DNA from: Alphaproteobacteria bacterium
GTDB taxonomy: Bacteria > Pseudomonadota > Alphaproteobacteria > SP197
NCBI GenBank assembly: GCA_022822575.1
Contig: JAJEBJ010000434.1
Coordinates: 1-6,373, forward strand
Direction of reading: 5' to 3'
Length of the DNA: 6,373 nucleotides
The translations under genes and the position numbers were made by a program. Numbering within the stretch: position 1 is the first letter of the stretch; the number at the start of each line of letters is the position of its first letter. Under the pieces are notes generated by a model, which was not told the DNA's origin, ran no database searches, and worked only from the letters and a program-made list of their open reading frames with translations. Of this stretch, positions 1 to 6,373 are shown piece by piece.

Positions 1-932
1 CTATCCGCCATGATGTTCACCAGAGAGGCGTACCGGACGGTGACGAGGCGGCGAACGATAGCGGCCGTGAGGGGATTGGCCCTGTAGGCGACGACATGTG
101 GAATGCCAAGCGACGCAAGCTCCAGCGCCACCGTTCCCGACACGGCGATCGCTGCATCGGCGCCCGCCATAGCCCGAAGGCGTCCGTCGCTCGGGCGTTC
201 CACGATCTCGACCGAACAGGACCAGGAACGCGTACCACGGTGAACCTCGTCAACGACATTGGCAACGGTCGGTATCACCAGCCCGGCATCCGGGATATCC
301 CGGGCCAGATGTTCTGCCACCTCGCGGAAAATGGGCAGATGGCGCCTGATCTCCCCCTTTCGGCTGCCGGGAAGAAGAACGATGCGAGGTCCGTCGTCTC
401 TGATGGGGGATGGGTGTTCGTGCTTCCTGTCTGCCAAGGGATGACCGACATAGATTGCGTCAACGCCGGATCCTTCCCAACAGGATACTTCGAAGGGAAA
501 CAGCAAGAGTAATCTGTCGACGACAGACGACACCTTCCTGATTCTCGATGGTCGCCAGGCCCAGACCGTGGGTCCGACATAATGAACCACAGGAAAGGGA
601 GCCGGGTGGATACGCTCGGCCAGACGTCGGGAGAAAGCCTGGGAATCGATGGTGACGAGAACATTGGGACGCGTTGTGCGCAGGTGGCGTGAAGTCTGTG
701 CGAGACGCCTCAGTATCCTGGCAAGACCTGGAATCACCTCGACCAGTCCCATGACCGAAAGCTCCGACATGGGATAGATCGAATTGAGGCCCTCCTCCTC
801 CATTTCCGGGCCGCCGACTCCGGCAAACTCGATGGCACCTCCGGTCTCTCTGACGAGAGCGCGCATGAGTTCGGCGCCCAGTGCATCCCCGGAGGGCTCA
901 CCGGCCACAAGATAGACCATTGGTCCTGTCAT
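1..932 (-). CDS. lpxB: Lipid-A-disaccharide synthase LpxB, 3'-truncated by window edge
   Basis: LpxB is a membrane-associated GT-B glycosyltransferase (family GT19) that condenses UDP-2,3-diacylglucosamine with lipid X to form the beta-1,6 disaccharide of lipid A. The frame is open from the ATG at 932 to the window edge: 310 codons of an expected 380-390, so the missing C-terminal 70-80 residues are a window effect. Visible motifs are VAGEPSGDALGAELMRAL (9-26), VGGPEM (39-44), LSVMGLVEV (58-66), HYVGPTVWAWRPSRI (117-131), the LFPFE segment (144-148), YVGHPLAD (161-168), LLPGSRKGEI (186-195) and VSGTVALELA (264-273). D96 and R191 correspond to E. coli D98 and R201, both known to be essential. 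The motif after D96 reads IDSQAF instead of the E. coli IDAPDF. The ATG at 932 gives a 4-base ATGA overlap with lpxI; M5 (position 920) is possible but less likely. The true protein end cannot be seen. Confidence 0.96.
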   Translation of the reverse strand, partial: MTGPMVYLVAGEPSGDALGAELMRALVRETGGAIEFAGVGGPEMEEEGLNSIYPMSELSVMGLVEVIPGLARILRRLAQTSRHLRTTRPNVLVTIDSQAFSRRLAERIHPAPFPVVHYVGPTVWAWRPSRIRKVSSVVDRLLLLFPFEVSCWEGSGVDAIYVGHPLADRKHEHPSPIRDDGPRIVLLPGSRKGEIRRHLPIFREVAEHLARDIPDAGLVIPTVANVVDEVHRGTRSWSCSVEIVERPSDGRLRAMAGADAAIAVSGTVALELASLGIPHVVAYRANPLTAAIVRRLVTVRYASLVNIMAD

Positions 933-1759
933 GTCCGGAAATCTTGGCGTGACAGTGAGGTGACGAAGAGACTGTGACGGTTGGCGGCAGCGATGGTGTT
1001 CGAGAGATCGACGATGAGCGACTTGCCAGCTTCGACGGCAATGCCGCTGAATCCCGCATTCACACAGGAAGCCACGGTCCCCGGACCGGTGACCGGCTGG
1101 TCGGTGCGCAACTCCTGACCGATCTTGGAGAACTTGACAAGCACCGGTCCCGCTCCTGGCCGGGCGAGCTCCCCTGCACGTTTGATAAGGGCGTCCGTTC
1201 CCTCGACGGCCTCGATACCGAGAATGACACCGTTCTGCACTGCGACCGCCTGACCGACGTCGACGGGGTCAAGGGCGTCGAGGACAGCCTTGCCGCGCCG
1301 GATGTCCGTCGTTTCCCTGGCGTCGGGAGCCCGGTCGCTGAGAACACCAGGCGGTGCGGCGACATTCTCGAGAATGTCGGGGATACCGATGACCCGAAAT
1401 CCCTCTTCCATCTCGAGAAATCGCACGATCTCAGACAGCAGGCCATCGTCGCCTCTGGAGAACACGCCGGTCGCAAGAAGGCGTGCTGCACGCCGGTCCG
1501 GAACAAGTTCGCCCAACGTTGGCCTCGTGACGGGTCCGGCGAGAACGATCTCTTCCACACCCTCACGGCGCAGATGTTCGAGCGCCTTGCCAACGGCGCC
1601 CATGCGGACCCAGGCATGGTTGAACATCCCGACGATTTCCGGTTCTGCCTGCCCCTCAAGGGCGATGATGAAGACTTCCCTGCCCCCCTCGATGGCGCTC
1701 CGGGCAAGCAGGCCCGGCAGGGCGGTGCCGCCGGCAACAATGCCGAGCTTAGGCGGCAT
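929..1759 (-). CDS. lpxI: UDP-2,3-diacylglucosamine pyrophosphatase LpxI (DUF1009)
   Basis: LpxI hydrolyses UDP-2,3-diacylglucosamine to lipid X and UMP. It replaces LpxH, an unrelated metallophosphoesterase, in many alphaproteobacteria. The 276-residue length and two-domain layout fit the Caulobacter enzyme. The N-terminal domain starts with LGIVAGGTALPGLLA (5-19) and includes AGPVTRP (74-80) and RGDDGLL (102-108). The C-terminal domain holds DVGQAVAVQNGVILGIEAVEGTDAL (167-191), LVKFSK (207-212), and D220 in RTDQP, which I align with the Caulobacter catalytic Asp225. GIAVEAGKSLIVD (239-251) closes the fold. No LpxH-type metal-binding motif is present. The ATG at 1759 overlaps the lpxA stop by 11 bases; upstream is only a weak GACGGG, so coupled translation is likely. 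Its place between lpxA and lpxB is the typical genomic location and supports the call. Its stop overlaps the lpxB start as ATGA. Confidence 0.95.
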   Translation of the reverse strand: MPPKLGIVAGGTALPGLLARSAIEGGREVFIIALEGQAEPEIVGMFNHAWVRMGAVGKALEHLRREGVEEIVLAGPVTRPTLGELVPDRRAARLLATGVFSRGDDGLLSEIVRFLEMEEGFRVIGIPDILENVAAPPGVLSDRAPDARETTDIRRGKAVLDALDPVDVGQAVAVQNGVILGIEAVEGTDALIKRAGELARPGAGPVLVKFSKIGQELRTDQPVTGPGTVASCVNAGFSGIAVEAGKSLIVDLSNTIAAANRHSLFVTSLSRQDFRT

Positions 1760-2549
1760 GCCCGTCGCGGGGCTGGCAGAGACCCCGGGAACTCCTTGTG
1801 CGCATGAAGCGCAGGATCAGGTCAATAGGTTGACAGCCCTCAAACTCATCCTCCACATCCGTCATGCGTTCCCCGAGGGTGCCCTCGTCGGCGAACAGCA
1901 TCCGGTAGGCCCGGCGCAGCTTGTTGATATCGTCCTTGTCGAAGCCGTGACGATCGAGACCGACAAGATTGAGGCCACGCAGACTAGCCCGATCACCAGT
2001 GACGGTACCGAACGGAATCACGTCCTGTTCGACTCCGGACATTCCACCGACCATGGCATAGCGACCGATGCGCACGAACTGGTGTACGGCCGACAGGCCA
2101 CCCAGGATGGCATGATCGTCCACAGTGACATGGCCGCCCAGTGTGGCGTTGTTGACCATGATGACCCTGTCGGCAATTCGGCAGTCATGGGCGACGTGAA
2201 CCCCGACCATGAAGAGGCAGTGGTTGCCGACCTCCGTCACCATGCCGCCTCCCGATGTGCCGGGACTCATGGTGACATGCTCACGTATCGTGTTGCCTTC
2301 TCCGATCACCAGCCTGGAGGGTTCGGAGCGATACTTCAGGTCCTGGGGAATGAGGCCCAGGGAAGCGAAGGGAAAGACCTTGGTATCCCTGCCGATTGTC
2401 GTGTGACCATCGACCACGACATGGGACATGAGTTCGACGCCCGGCCCCAGCGTGACATCGGCGCCCACCACACTGTAGGGCCCAATGAACGCGTCGGCGG
2501 CGATACGGGAGTCCGGGTCGACGACGGCCGTCGGATGAATGGTTGTCAT
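1749..2549 (-). CDS. lpxA: UDP-N-acetylglucosamine O-acyltransferase LpxA
   Basis: LpxA catalyses the first step of lipid A synthesis, moving a 3-hydroxyacyl group from ACP to the 3-OH of UDP-GlcNAc. The protein is 266 residues (E. coli 262). It starts directly in the left-handed beta-helix (IHPTAVVDPDSRIAADAFIG), with hexapeptide coils to about residue 185, then the C-terminal helical domain. The catalytic base is H121 in HVAHDC (E. coli H125); H118, H140 and H156 match E. coli H122, H144 and H160, and QDLKY (69-73) holds the D/K pair. The acyl ruler position is Gly169 (E. coli Gly173), consistent with long (about C14) acyl chains. Near the nucleotide site, GLNLVGLDRHGF (192-203) keeps N194 and R200 but has V196 and H201 where E. 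coli has Glu200 and Arg205. An 8-base spacer separates it from the fabZ stop, with no visible Shine-Dalgarno. Its stop overlaps lpxI by 11 bases. LpxD is excluded because the N-terminal domain is absent. Confidence 0.97.
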   Translation of the reverse strand: MTTIHPTAVVDPDSRIAADAFIGPYSVVGADVTLGPGVELMSHVVVDGHTTIGRDTKVFPFASLGLIPQDLKYRSEPSRLVIGEGNTIREHVTMSPGTSGGGMVTEVGNHCLFMVGVHVAHDCRIADRVIMVNNATLGGHVTVDDHAILGGLSAVHQFVRIGRYAMVGGMSGVEQDVIPFGTVTGDRASLRGLNLVGLDRHGFDKDDINKLRRAYRMLFADEGTLGERMTDVEDEFEGCQPIDLILRFMRTRSSRGLCQPRDGHAA

Positions 2550-2557
2550 GATGAGCG

Positions 2558-3034
2558 TCAGTGATCGAGAATCATTGCCGAGAAGTTGGCGTCGGCCACG
2601 ATCGCACCACCGACCCGGACCTCGGAACTGAATTTCCAGACCATTCCACGGCGCTGTTCCTTGCGGACATGAACCTCCATGACGTCACCCGGTGTGACGG
2701 GTTTGCGGAAACGCGCCTTGTCGACCCCCATGAAATACACAAGCTTGCCCTCGAACTCCTTGCCCAGTGTCTCAACAACGAGAACGGCTGCCGACTGGGC
2801 CATGGACTCAATGATGTAGACGCCCGGCATCACCGGATGACGGCCGAAATGGCCCTGGAACTGGGGTTCGTTGATCGAGACATTCTTGATGCCAACGGCA
2901 CTTTCGTTGCGCACGACATCCACGACACGGTCGATCATGAGGAAGGGGTAGCGGTGGGGAATGAGCTGCATGACACGCTCGATGTCGATCACTCCACCCC
3001 CCGGTTGTTCCGTGTTTCTTTCGTTCCTGTTCAT
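2558..3034 (-). CDS. fabZ: 3-hydroxyacyl-[ACP] dehydratase FabZ
   Basis: FabZ removes water from (3R)-hydroxyacyl-ACP to give trans-2-enoyl-ACP in type II fatty acid elongation. It competes with LpxA and LpxD for the same hydroxyacyl-ACP, which explains its place between them. The 158-residue protein is a single hot-dog domain. It has the family opening LIPHRYPFLMIDRV (24-37), and the central helix motif with catalytic H62 in FQGHF and E76 in GVYIIESMAQ, equivalent to E. coli H54 and E68. The MPGV turn (69-72) is intact. The N-terminal 15 or so residues (MNRNERNTEQPGGGV) are polar and outside the domain. The chosen ATG at 3034 forms a 4-base ATGA overlap with the lpxD stop; no later in-frame Met precedes the domain core except M22. 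FabA is excluded by the short length and the Glu in place of Asp at the catalytic helix position. Confidence 0.97.
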   Translation of the reverse strand: MNRNERNTEQPGGGVIDIERVMQLIPHRYPFLMIDRVVDVVRNESAVGIKNVSINEPQFQGHFGRHPVMPGVYIIESMAQSAAVLVVETLGKEFEGKLVYFMGVDKARFRKPVTPGDVMEVHVRKEQRRGMVWKFSSEVRVGGAIVADANFSAMILDH

Positions 3035-4074
3035 GGCATCTTGTCGTTGTGTCTGGCCAGACGCCGGAGCATGACCTGCTGGCGCCAGAACTCCCTTTGG
3101 GGAACGGCTGGCGCGCCAAGGTAGGTTCCGCCCCCTTCGAGATCACTGGCCGCCGAACTGTTGCCACCCATACGGGCGCCGCGTCCAACCCGAACATGAT
3201 TGGCCACTCCGGACTGACCACCGAGCATGGCAAAGTCACCGACGACCGCACTGCCCGCGAGGCCAACCTGTCCTGCAAGGATGGCATGGCGCCCGACTGT
3301 TGCGTTATGGGCGATCTGCACCTGGTTATCAATCATGGCGCCATCACCGATTACGGTATCGCCGAGGGAACCTCGGTCAATGGTGGTGTTGGCGCCAATC
3401 CCGACATCATCACCGATGACAACACGTCCGACATGGGGAAGGCGGACGGCCCCATCGGGTGAGACGGCAAATCCAAATCCTTCCGTGCCTATCCTGGCAC
3501 CGGATTCAATTCTCACGCGATTGCCGATGACGCAGAACATGAGGGCAGCCCCGGGCCCGATCTGGCAGTCGTCACCAATCCGGACATGACTCTCCACCAC
3601 ACACCCCGATCCAATGCTACTTCTCGCGCCAATCTCGACACCGCTCCTGATCACGGCGAAGGCGTCAATCCTGACGTCCTCACCGATCTTGGCACCGCTC
3701 TCGATGAAGGCGTGAGAGGAAATGCCTGGCACGACAGCCGGGTCCGGGTAGAACATTCGCGCGGCCCTGGCGAAGGCAAGATAGGGATTGTCGCTGATCA
3801 GCGGGATCAGTCCCTGTGGCGCCCGGTCGCTGTACTGCTCCCGGATGAAGCACCCTCCGGCACGGCAGCGGGTGAAGGTCGCGACATACTTCACGTTGTC
3901 GAGAAAGGCGAGGTCGGCGTTGCCTGCATCCTCCAGTCCGGCGACATCGTTAAACAGTCGGGACGTGTCATGGTGGCCAACGACACGTGCGCCGGTCGCC
4001 TCAAGCACTGAAGCGAGTGCAAAGGGTCCCTGACGCTTGAAGAAACGGGAATCCGCCACGTGAAACTCAGCCAT
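3031..4074 (-). CDS. lpxD: UDP-3-O-(3-hydroxyacyl)glucosamine N-acyltransferase LpxD
   Basis: LpxD transfers a 3-hydroxyacyl chain from ACP to the 2-amino group of UDP-3-O-acyl-glucosamine, the third step of lipid A synthesis, in the cytoplasm. The length of 347 residues matches the family (E. coli 341). The N-terminal uridine-binding domain (about 1-105) ends in the conserved NPYLAFAR (96-103). A left-handed beta-helix of hexapeptide repeats (about 110-310) follows, then C-terminal helices (about 325-347). IGTEGFGF is at 195-202. The catalytic His is H256 in DNQVQIAHN, equivalent to E. coli H239, and H293 matches E. coli H276. The residue aligned with the E. coli acyl ruler Met290 is Ser307, which may enlarge the acyl pocket. 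The ATG at 4074 lies 8 bases inside skp. The stop overlaps the fabZ start as ATGA. A weak GGTGG lies upstream of the start, and no better one is seen. Confidence 0.97.
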   Translation of the reverse strand: MAEFHVADSRFFKRQGPFALASVLEATGARVVGHHDTSRLFNDVAGLEDAGNADLAFLDNVKYVATFTRCRAGGCFIREQYSDRAPQGLIPLISDNPYLAFARAARMFYPDPAVVPGISSHAFIESGAKIGEDVRIDAFAVIRSGVEIGARSSIGSGCVVESHVRIGDDCQIGPGAALMFCVIGNRVRIESGARIGTEGFGFAVSPDGAVRLPHVGRVVIGDDVGIGANTTIDRGSLGDTVIGDGAMIDNQVQIAHNATVGRHAILAGQVGLAGSAVVGDFAMLGGQSGVANHVRVGRGARMGGNSSAASDLEGGGTYLGAPAVPQREFWRQQVMLRRLARHNDKMP

Positions 4075-4621
4075 CCGGCGCCGGAACCACCGGAACTCCT
4101 GTCAGGATTGCGTCCAGTTCCTGCAGCACATCGTCCGAGATATCGAAGCTGCTGTTGGCGACCAGATACTGCCGACGGTCGAGCACCACATCGATGTGGC
4201 GTTCAAAGATCAGTTTCCCAAGAACTTCCAGTATGCCGGAATGCAACTGCTCCATTGCCTCGAGATAGGCAGTATCAAGATTGCGCCGCCGGTTCTGGAA
4301 CCTGGTCTGGTAGGTAACGGAGTCCTGTTCGATTTCCTGGCGCAGCTTTTCGTATCCTTCCTGGGTCAGCAGGGCTTCCTGTTCTTTCAGTGAACGCAGG
4401 CGCTCGCGGATTTCTCCTTCCACCATATTGACCTCTTCGGCCAGCTCCTGGCGATAGCGAAAGATCTGGCTTTCGATCGACTTGCCGGCACTGGATTCCT
4501 GGCGGACCCGCTCCAGGTCGATGATGGCAATGGTGGTGCCTTCGTCCGCGGCGACCGGCGCCACCAGAAACACCATGCACAAGAGGATACAGACCTGGCG
4601 GAAATTCCCTGGAATGGTCAT
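4067..4621 (-). CDS. skp: Periplasmic chaperone Skp (OmpH family)
   Basis: Skp is a trimeric periplasmic chaperone that holds unfolded outer-membrane proteins after Sec export and delivers them to BAM. The 184-residue product is slightly longer than E. coli Skp (about 160). It begins with a signal peptide: a short n-region with one Arg, a hydrophobic core CILLCMVFLV (11-20) and a likely signal peptidase I site after VAA (residue 25). Next comes the family's first beta-strand, IAIIDLERVRQES (31-43). Residues about 45-140 are charged, Glu/Arg/Gln-rich helix predicted to form the coiled-coil tentacle. The C-terminal strand region IDVVLDRRQYLVANSSFDIS (143-162) returns to the trimer core. The ATG at 4621 overlaps the bamA stop by one base and puts the signal peptide at the N terminus. 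No strong Shine-Dalgarno sequence precedes it, so translation may be coupled to bamA. Its stop lies inside lpxD (8-base overlap). The alternative label is a generic OmpH-family protein. Confidence 0.92.
   Translation of the reverse strand: MTIPGNFRQVCILLCMVFLVAPVAADEGTTIAIIDLERVRQESSAGKSIESQIFRYRQELAEEVNMVEGEIRERLRSLKEQEALLTQEGYEKLRQEIEQDSVTYQTRFQNRRRNLDTAYLEAMEQLHSGILEVLGKLIFERHIDVVLDRRQYLVANSSFDISDDVLQELDAILTGVPVVPAPDG
4547..4621 (-). other. Signal peptide of Skp
   Basis: Codons 1-25 of skp encode a Sec-type signal: Arg8 in the n-region, a hydrophobic h-region at residues 10-20, and APVAA before DEG, which fits the small-residue rule at -3 (Val) and -1 (Ala) for signal peptidase I. There is a Cys at 11 and another at 15, but neither sits in a lipobox followed by the mature protein, so a lipoprotein is unlikely. 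This is read from the sequence by eye; the cleavage position is a prediction. Confidence 0.75.
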
Positions 4622-6373
4622 CAGAATGCCAGTCCGATGGAGAAGCGGAAAAGCTCCGTCTTGTCGTAGTCTTCCTTGAGAAAGGCCTTGGCCCAGTCGA
4701 ACTGCATGGGACCCAGGGGGGAATAGTAGGACAGGCCGACACCGACAGAGGCGCGCGGTGAGGCATCATCGGCCAGCGAGGGGCTGGCCTGGTCGATGTC
4801 GAAGAGGCTTCCCCAGTCGGTGAACGTGCGCCCCAGGATACCGAGTTCCCTCGGCAGGCCGACGGGGAACTCCATTTCGCCCGTTGCCGACCAGTAGATG
4901 TTGCCGCCCAGGGAATCTGACGTCATGGTGTCCACCGGACCGATGCCCGATGGTTCGAAACCCCTGAAGTTCGATCCGCCAAGGAAAAACCGGTCGGTCA
5001 GACTGATGTCCTTGCCACCAAGGCTCGTGATGGCACCGCCATCAGCGCGCACGTTGAGCGTCCAGTCGATGTCCATCGGATAGAAGTAGCTGAATCCCGC
5101 AGTGTTGCGGAGAAAGGCCCTGTCACCGGCCAGCCCGGCCAGGTCGGTGCCCTGGAAGATGAGATAGCCCGACGTCGGGCGCAGCACATCATTGCGCACA
5201 TCGTAGTCGAGACGCTCGCCGATGAGCGACAGCGTCGACCTGCCCTCCTCCGCCTTGACCAGTCGCGAGGCGTTCTCCGGAACCTGTTCGACCACCGAGG
5301 TCCTGAATGTATAGGAGACCGTCTGTGTCAGGTGTTCGGTCAGAGGATAACCGGCGCGCAGCACGCCACCGATGTCCTGCCGGGAAAAAGATGACTGGGA
5401 CACCAGGTCCCGCTGGACCCGGAAAATGTCGAATCCCGCGCTCAGTTCGCGGTCAAGGAAGTAGGGGTCGGTGTAACTGAGGTCGATGGTCTGGCTGTTA
5501 CCGGAGGCGGTCAGGTCAAGACGCAAATGCTGCGCTGTGCCGAGCAGGTTGCGCTCGCCTATGGAAACACCGATCAGCGCATCGTCGACCGAGGAGAAAC
5601 CGACGCCGAATGACAGTTCCCCGGTGGCTTTCTCCTCCACCGTCACCTCGATGATGGTGGTATCCGGGCGGGTTCCCGGGCGGTTGGCGAGGGCAACGCT
5701 GGCGAAGAAGTCAAGCGCCCGTATGTTACGTTCCGTACGCTGCACCAGAGCGGCATTGTAGGCATCGCCTTCGGCGAATTCGAACTCCCGCCGAATCACT
5801 TCGTCGGTAGTACGAAGGTTACCGACAATGTCGATGCGCTCGACATAGATCTCCGGACCTTGGGCAACGACATACGTGACGTCGATGATGGCGCTATCCA
5901 CATCCCGCTCGATGCGGGGCCGCACATCGACGAACGGCTGTCCCATGCGACCCAGTTCAAGTGTCATCTCGACCACGTCGTCATCGATGGCACTGGCGTC
6001 ATACCAGTCACCCGATTCGACATCGACGATATCCTCGACAAGGGCAGGATCGACAGTCGTCATTTCGCTGATGACCGAGATCTCTCCGATCTCGTATCGG
6101 GGTCCTTCCTCGAGAGTGAACGTGACGAAGAACTCTTCACGGTTGGGTGCCAACTCGGCAATGGCCGACACGATCCTGAAGTCGGCATAGCCCTCCGAGA
6201 GGTAGTAACGCCGAAGCAATTCCTGATCGAAGGCCAAGCGGTCCGGATCATAGGTGTCATCAGTCGTGAGGAAGCGATACCAGGCGCTCTCGACCGTGAC
6301 AATCACCTCGCGCAACGTGCCGTCCGAGAAGGCTTCATTGCCAATGAAGACGATTTCGCGAATGACCGTCTGC
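4621..6373 (-). CDS. bamA: Outer-membrane protein assembly factor BamA, 5'-truncated by window edge
   Basis: BamA is the central outer-membrane subunit of the BAM complex, which folds and inserts beta-barrel proteins. The frame is open to the window edge, giving 583 residues plus a TGA stop. The first visible codons read as the start of POTRA3 (EIVFIGNEAF, then a YDPDRLAFDQELLRRYY helix and GYADF). By family comparison, POTRA3 is about residues 2-90, POTRA4 93-172, POTRA5 175-248 (IVGNLRTTDEVIRREF) and the 16-strand barrel 250-583. The barrel carries the L6 motif as FRGF (469-472, usually VRGF) and ends in the aromatic signature FRFSIGLAF with a terminal Phe. The signal peptide and POTRA1-2 lie beyond position 6373. 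An in-frame TTG at 6315 is not the start, because the POTRA3 motif runs upstream of it. The stop shares one base with the skp start (TGATG). The skp and lpx neighbours are the standard context for BamA rather than for a TamA or other Omp85 paralogue. Confidence 0.96.
   Translation of the reverse strand, partial: QTVIREIVFIGNEAFSDGTLREVIVTVESAWYRFLTTDDTYDPDRLAFDQELLRRYYLSEGYADFRIVSAIAELAPNREEFFVTFTLEEGPRYEIGEISVISEMTTVDPALVEDIVDVESGDWYDASAIDDDVVEMTLELGRMGQPFVDVRPRIERDVDSAIIDVTYVVAQGPEIYVERIDIVGNLRTTDEVIRREFEFAEGDAYNAALVQRTERNIRALDFFASVALANRPGTRPDTTIIEVTVEEKATGELSFGVGFSSVDDALIGVSIGERNLLGTAQHLRLDLTASGNSQTIDLSYTDPYFLDRELSAGFDIFRVQRDLVSQSSFSRQDIGGVLRAGYPLTEHLTQTVSYTFRTSVVEQVPENASRLVKAEEGRSTLSLIGERLDYDVRNDVLRPTSGYLIFQGTDLAGLAGDRAFLRNTAGFSYFYPMDIDWTLNVRADGGAITSLGGKDISLTDRFFLGGSNFRGFEPSGIGPVDTMTSDSLGGNIYWSATGEMEFPVGLPRELGILGRTFTDWGSLFDIDQASPSLADDASPRASVGVGLSYYSPLGPMQFDWAKAFLKEDYDKTELFRFSIGLAF

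Noticed and set aside
290..303. Perfect 14-base palindrome CCGGGATATCCCGG.
   Set aside because: It lies in mid-lpxB and encodes ordinary residues (RDIPD). One such palindrome is not surprising by chance in 6.4 kb, and there is no second copy or nearby start or stop to suggest an operator or terminator.
275..664. Minus-strand 129-codon frame inside lpxB, suggesting a frameshifted or separate gene.
   Set aside because: The true LpxB frame is open and carries all family motifs through this stretch (HYVGPTVWAWR, LFPFE, YVGHP, LLPGSR); the other frame is a shadow.
974..1807. Plus-strand open frame of 277 codons opposite lpxI.
   Set aside because: It mirrors the codon pattern of lpxI, has no recognisable motif, and overlaps another antisense frame on the same strand.
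1290..2564. Plus-strand open frame of 424 codons running antisense across lpxI and lpxA.
   Set aside because: It lies wholly opposite two well-supported conserved genes. Its product is low-complexity (Asp/His/Gly-rich in the part facing the hexapeptide repeats) with no recognisable domain. Long antisense frames are expected in GC-rich, codon-biased DNA.
4621..6315. BamA starting at an in-frame TTG at 6315.
   Set aside because: The frame stays open to the window edge, and the 19 codons upstream encode the conserved first strand of POTRA3 (EIVFIGNEAF), so the gene starts outside the window.
1..6373. A hidden novel system, mobile element, CRISPR array, tRNA or small RNA.
   Set aside because: Nearly every base belongs to seven recognised genes with intact motifs and tiny or negative spacing. 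I saw no repeat arrays, inverted-repeat ends, composition break or integration scar.

Overview
The window is one continuous stretch of minus-strand coding sequence for building the Gram-negative outer membrane. In transcription order (high to low coordinates) it reads bamA (5' end outside the window) - skp/ompH - lpxD - fabZ - lpxA - lpxI - lpxB (3' end outside the window). G/C-biased third positions, use of LpxI instead of LpxH for UDP-diacylglucosamine hydrolysis, and the style of the BamA POTRA and LpxD sequences point to an alphaproteobacterium, possibly Rhodospirillales-like. That placement is an inference from recalled family patterns, not from a search.

Layout: 6373-4621 encodes POTRA3 to the end of the beta-barrel of BamA; 4621-4067 the periplasmic chaperone Skp; 4074-3031 LpxD; 3034-2558 FabZ; 2549-1749 LpxA; 1759-929 LpxI; 932-1 the first 310 codons of LpxB. 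Five of the six junctions overlap by 1 to 11 bases, and the sixth (fabZ-lpxA) has an 8-base spacer. There is no intergenic room for a promoter, terminator, RNA gene or mobile element, and none is seen. The promoter must lie upstream of bamA, outside the window.

How the genes work together: FabZ dehydrates 3-hydroxyacyl-ACP, the same thioester pool that LpxA and LpxD use to acylate UDP-GlcNAc (O-3) and UDP-3-O-acyl-glucosamine (N-2). LpxI releases UMP from UDP-2,3-diacylglucosamine to give lipid X, and LpxB joins lipid X to another UDP-2,3-diacylglucosamine to form the lipid A disaccharide. LpxC, needed between LpxA and LpxD, is not in the window. Skp carries unfolded outer-membrane proteins across the periplasm, and BamA inserts them into the LPS-containing membrane.

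This is a well-known conserved cluster and I found no undescribed system in it. The points worth a second look are residue-level: acyl-chain 'ruler' positions in LpxA and LpxD, substitutions at the LpxA nucleotide site, a changed motif in LpxB, and the unusually tight gene packing with weak ribosome binding sites.
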